From Taenia hydatigena (Eukaryota > Platyhelminthes > Cestoda > Cyclophyllidea > Taeniidae), in NCBI GenBank assembly GCA_036345935.2, contig JADWOT020000001.1, positions 24,096,994-24,160,993 of the forward strand: a stretch of 64,000 bases of DNA. Reading direction: 5' to 3'. The translations under genes were made by a program, and so were the position numbers. The notes under the pieces were generated by a model. It saw only the letters and a list, made by a program, of their open reading frames with translations, was not told the DNA's origin and made no database searches. Every line of letters begins with the position of its first letter. Within the stretch, counting starts at the first letter, position 1. Positions 63,641 to 64,000 of the stretch are shown piece by piece.

Positions 63641-64000
63641 ATTTCACAGTCGTGTAGCGCAAGCAAATATACATGATTTTGGGCGCGATTGTAGTGAGAC
63701 AACTCGATATGATAATTTCTAAGTTAAAATTTTGCACCTCAATTCATAAATTATTAATGTTGGCAACCGGATTTTGGTGCAAGTCTTATTATTTGATCTC
63801 ACCATTTAGAAAGAAAATATGCATCGTCGGTGGCCATATACCCATATATTTTATAGCCAAAACACCCTTAACTTATCACTAATCGAATATTTTTGGAGAC
63901 ATTTTGAATGACTCATCTATCGCTTGTTTTTCTTTGCCCGTAAATGTAACGGCGACCACACAACGTGTCTGCCACGTTGGAGTCAGTGTGAGTGGTTCAA
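63641..64000 (-). repeat. LR-E, start of a further long-repeat unit, cut by the window end
   Basis: From CACAGTCGTGTAGCGCAAGC onward it repeats 60.34-60.69 kb in the same orientation and matches the inverse of 18.83-19.19 kb. The array therefore goes on to the right. The palindromic motif is at 63961. Confidence 0.75.
63961..63979. repeat. perfect 7-5-7 palindromic motif
   Basis: Lies 1,631 bp after the motif at 62330, keeping the monomer period across the LR-D/LR-E junction. Confidence 0.8.

Overview
This window is eukaryotic nuclear DNA, most likely from a cestode tapeworm (a taeniid such as Taenia or Echinococcus). The taxonomic clue is a gene present twice whose product has a signal peptide followed by one fibronectin type III (FN3) domain. 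It is laid out like the taeniid host-protective oncosphere antigens (EG95 / 45W / TSOL18 / 16K group), with GT-AG introns that are both in phase 1. No bacterial operons, RNA genes or long open reading frames are visible. Most of the window is repeats and segmental duplications with short coding exons.

Layout. (1) 1-5.38 kb is single-copy sequence without a supportable gene. (2) 5.65-6.29 kb, minus strand, is an open coding exon (about 172 codons, probably plus a short second exon) for a single-pass membrane protein of unknown function. It looks like the only intact member of a family whose decayed copies lie across 10.8-47.7 kb. (3) 6.4-10.8 kb has no gene; part of it resembles 37.5-38.0 kb. 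(4) 10.8-14.9 kb is a decayed copy of the membrane-protein repeat (copy a, +). (5) 15.8-19.2 kb is a long repeat, LR-A (+), built of about 1.68-kb monomers. (6) 19.2-25.1 kb is a cassette carrying oncosphere antigen gene 1 (+). (7) 25.1-28.3 kb is LR-B (-), the inverse of LR-A. (8) 28.4-32.8 kb is an inverted decayed copy (b, -). (9) 33.5-36.2 kb is copy c (+). (10) 36.2-40.3 kb is mostly unique. (11) 40.3-42.2 kb is copy d (+), followed by a near-identical 2.2-kb tandem duplication (42.16-46.58 kb) and inverted copy e (to 47.65 kb). (12) 48.3-49.6 kb mirrors 28.4-29.5 kb. (13) 49.7-54.5 kb is LR-C (+), with about 1.5 kb of extra sequence. (14) 54.5-60.3 kb is the inverted cassette with antigen gene 2 (-). 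(15) 60.3-64.0 kb is LR-D (-) and the start of a further unit.

The whole 15.9-63.6 kb stretch is therefore a decayed palindrome with its centre near 39-40 kb. Inside it, each antigen gene sits in a smaller palindrome made of oppositely oriented LR arrays. The two antigen genes both look intact. They differ most in the middle of the FN3 domain, where replacements are about twice as dense as differences in the adjacent intron. A 19-bp motif with 7-bp inverted arms recurs 11 times, about once per LR monomer.

All alignments and counts were made by eye. Repeat boundaries are good to tens of bases at best, and the functional statements about the membrane protein family are limited to what its sequence shows.
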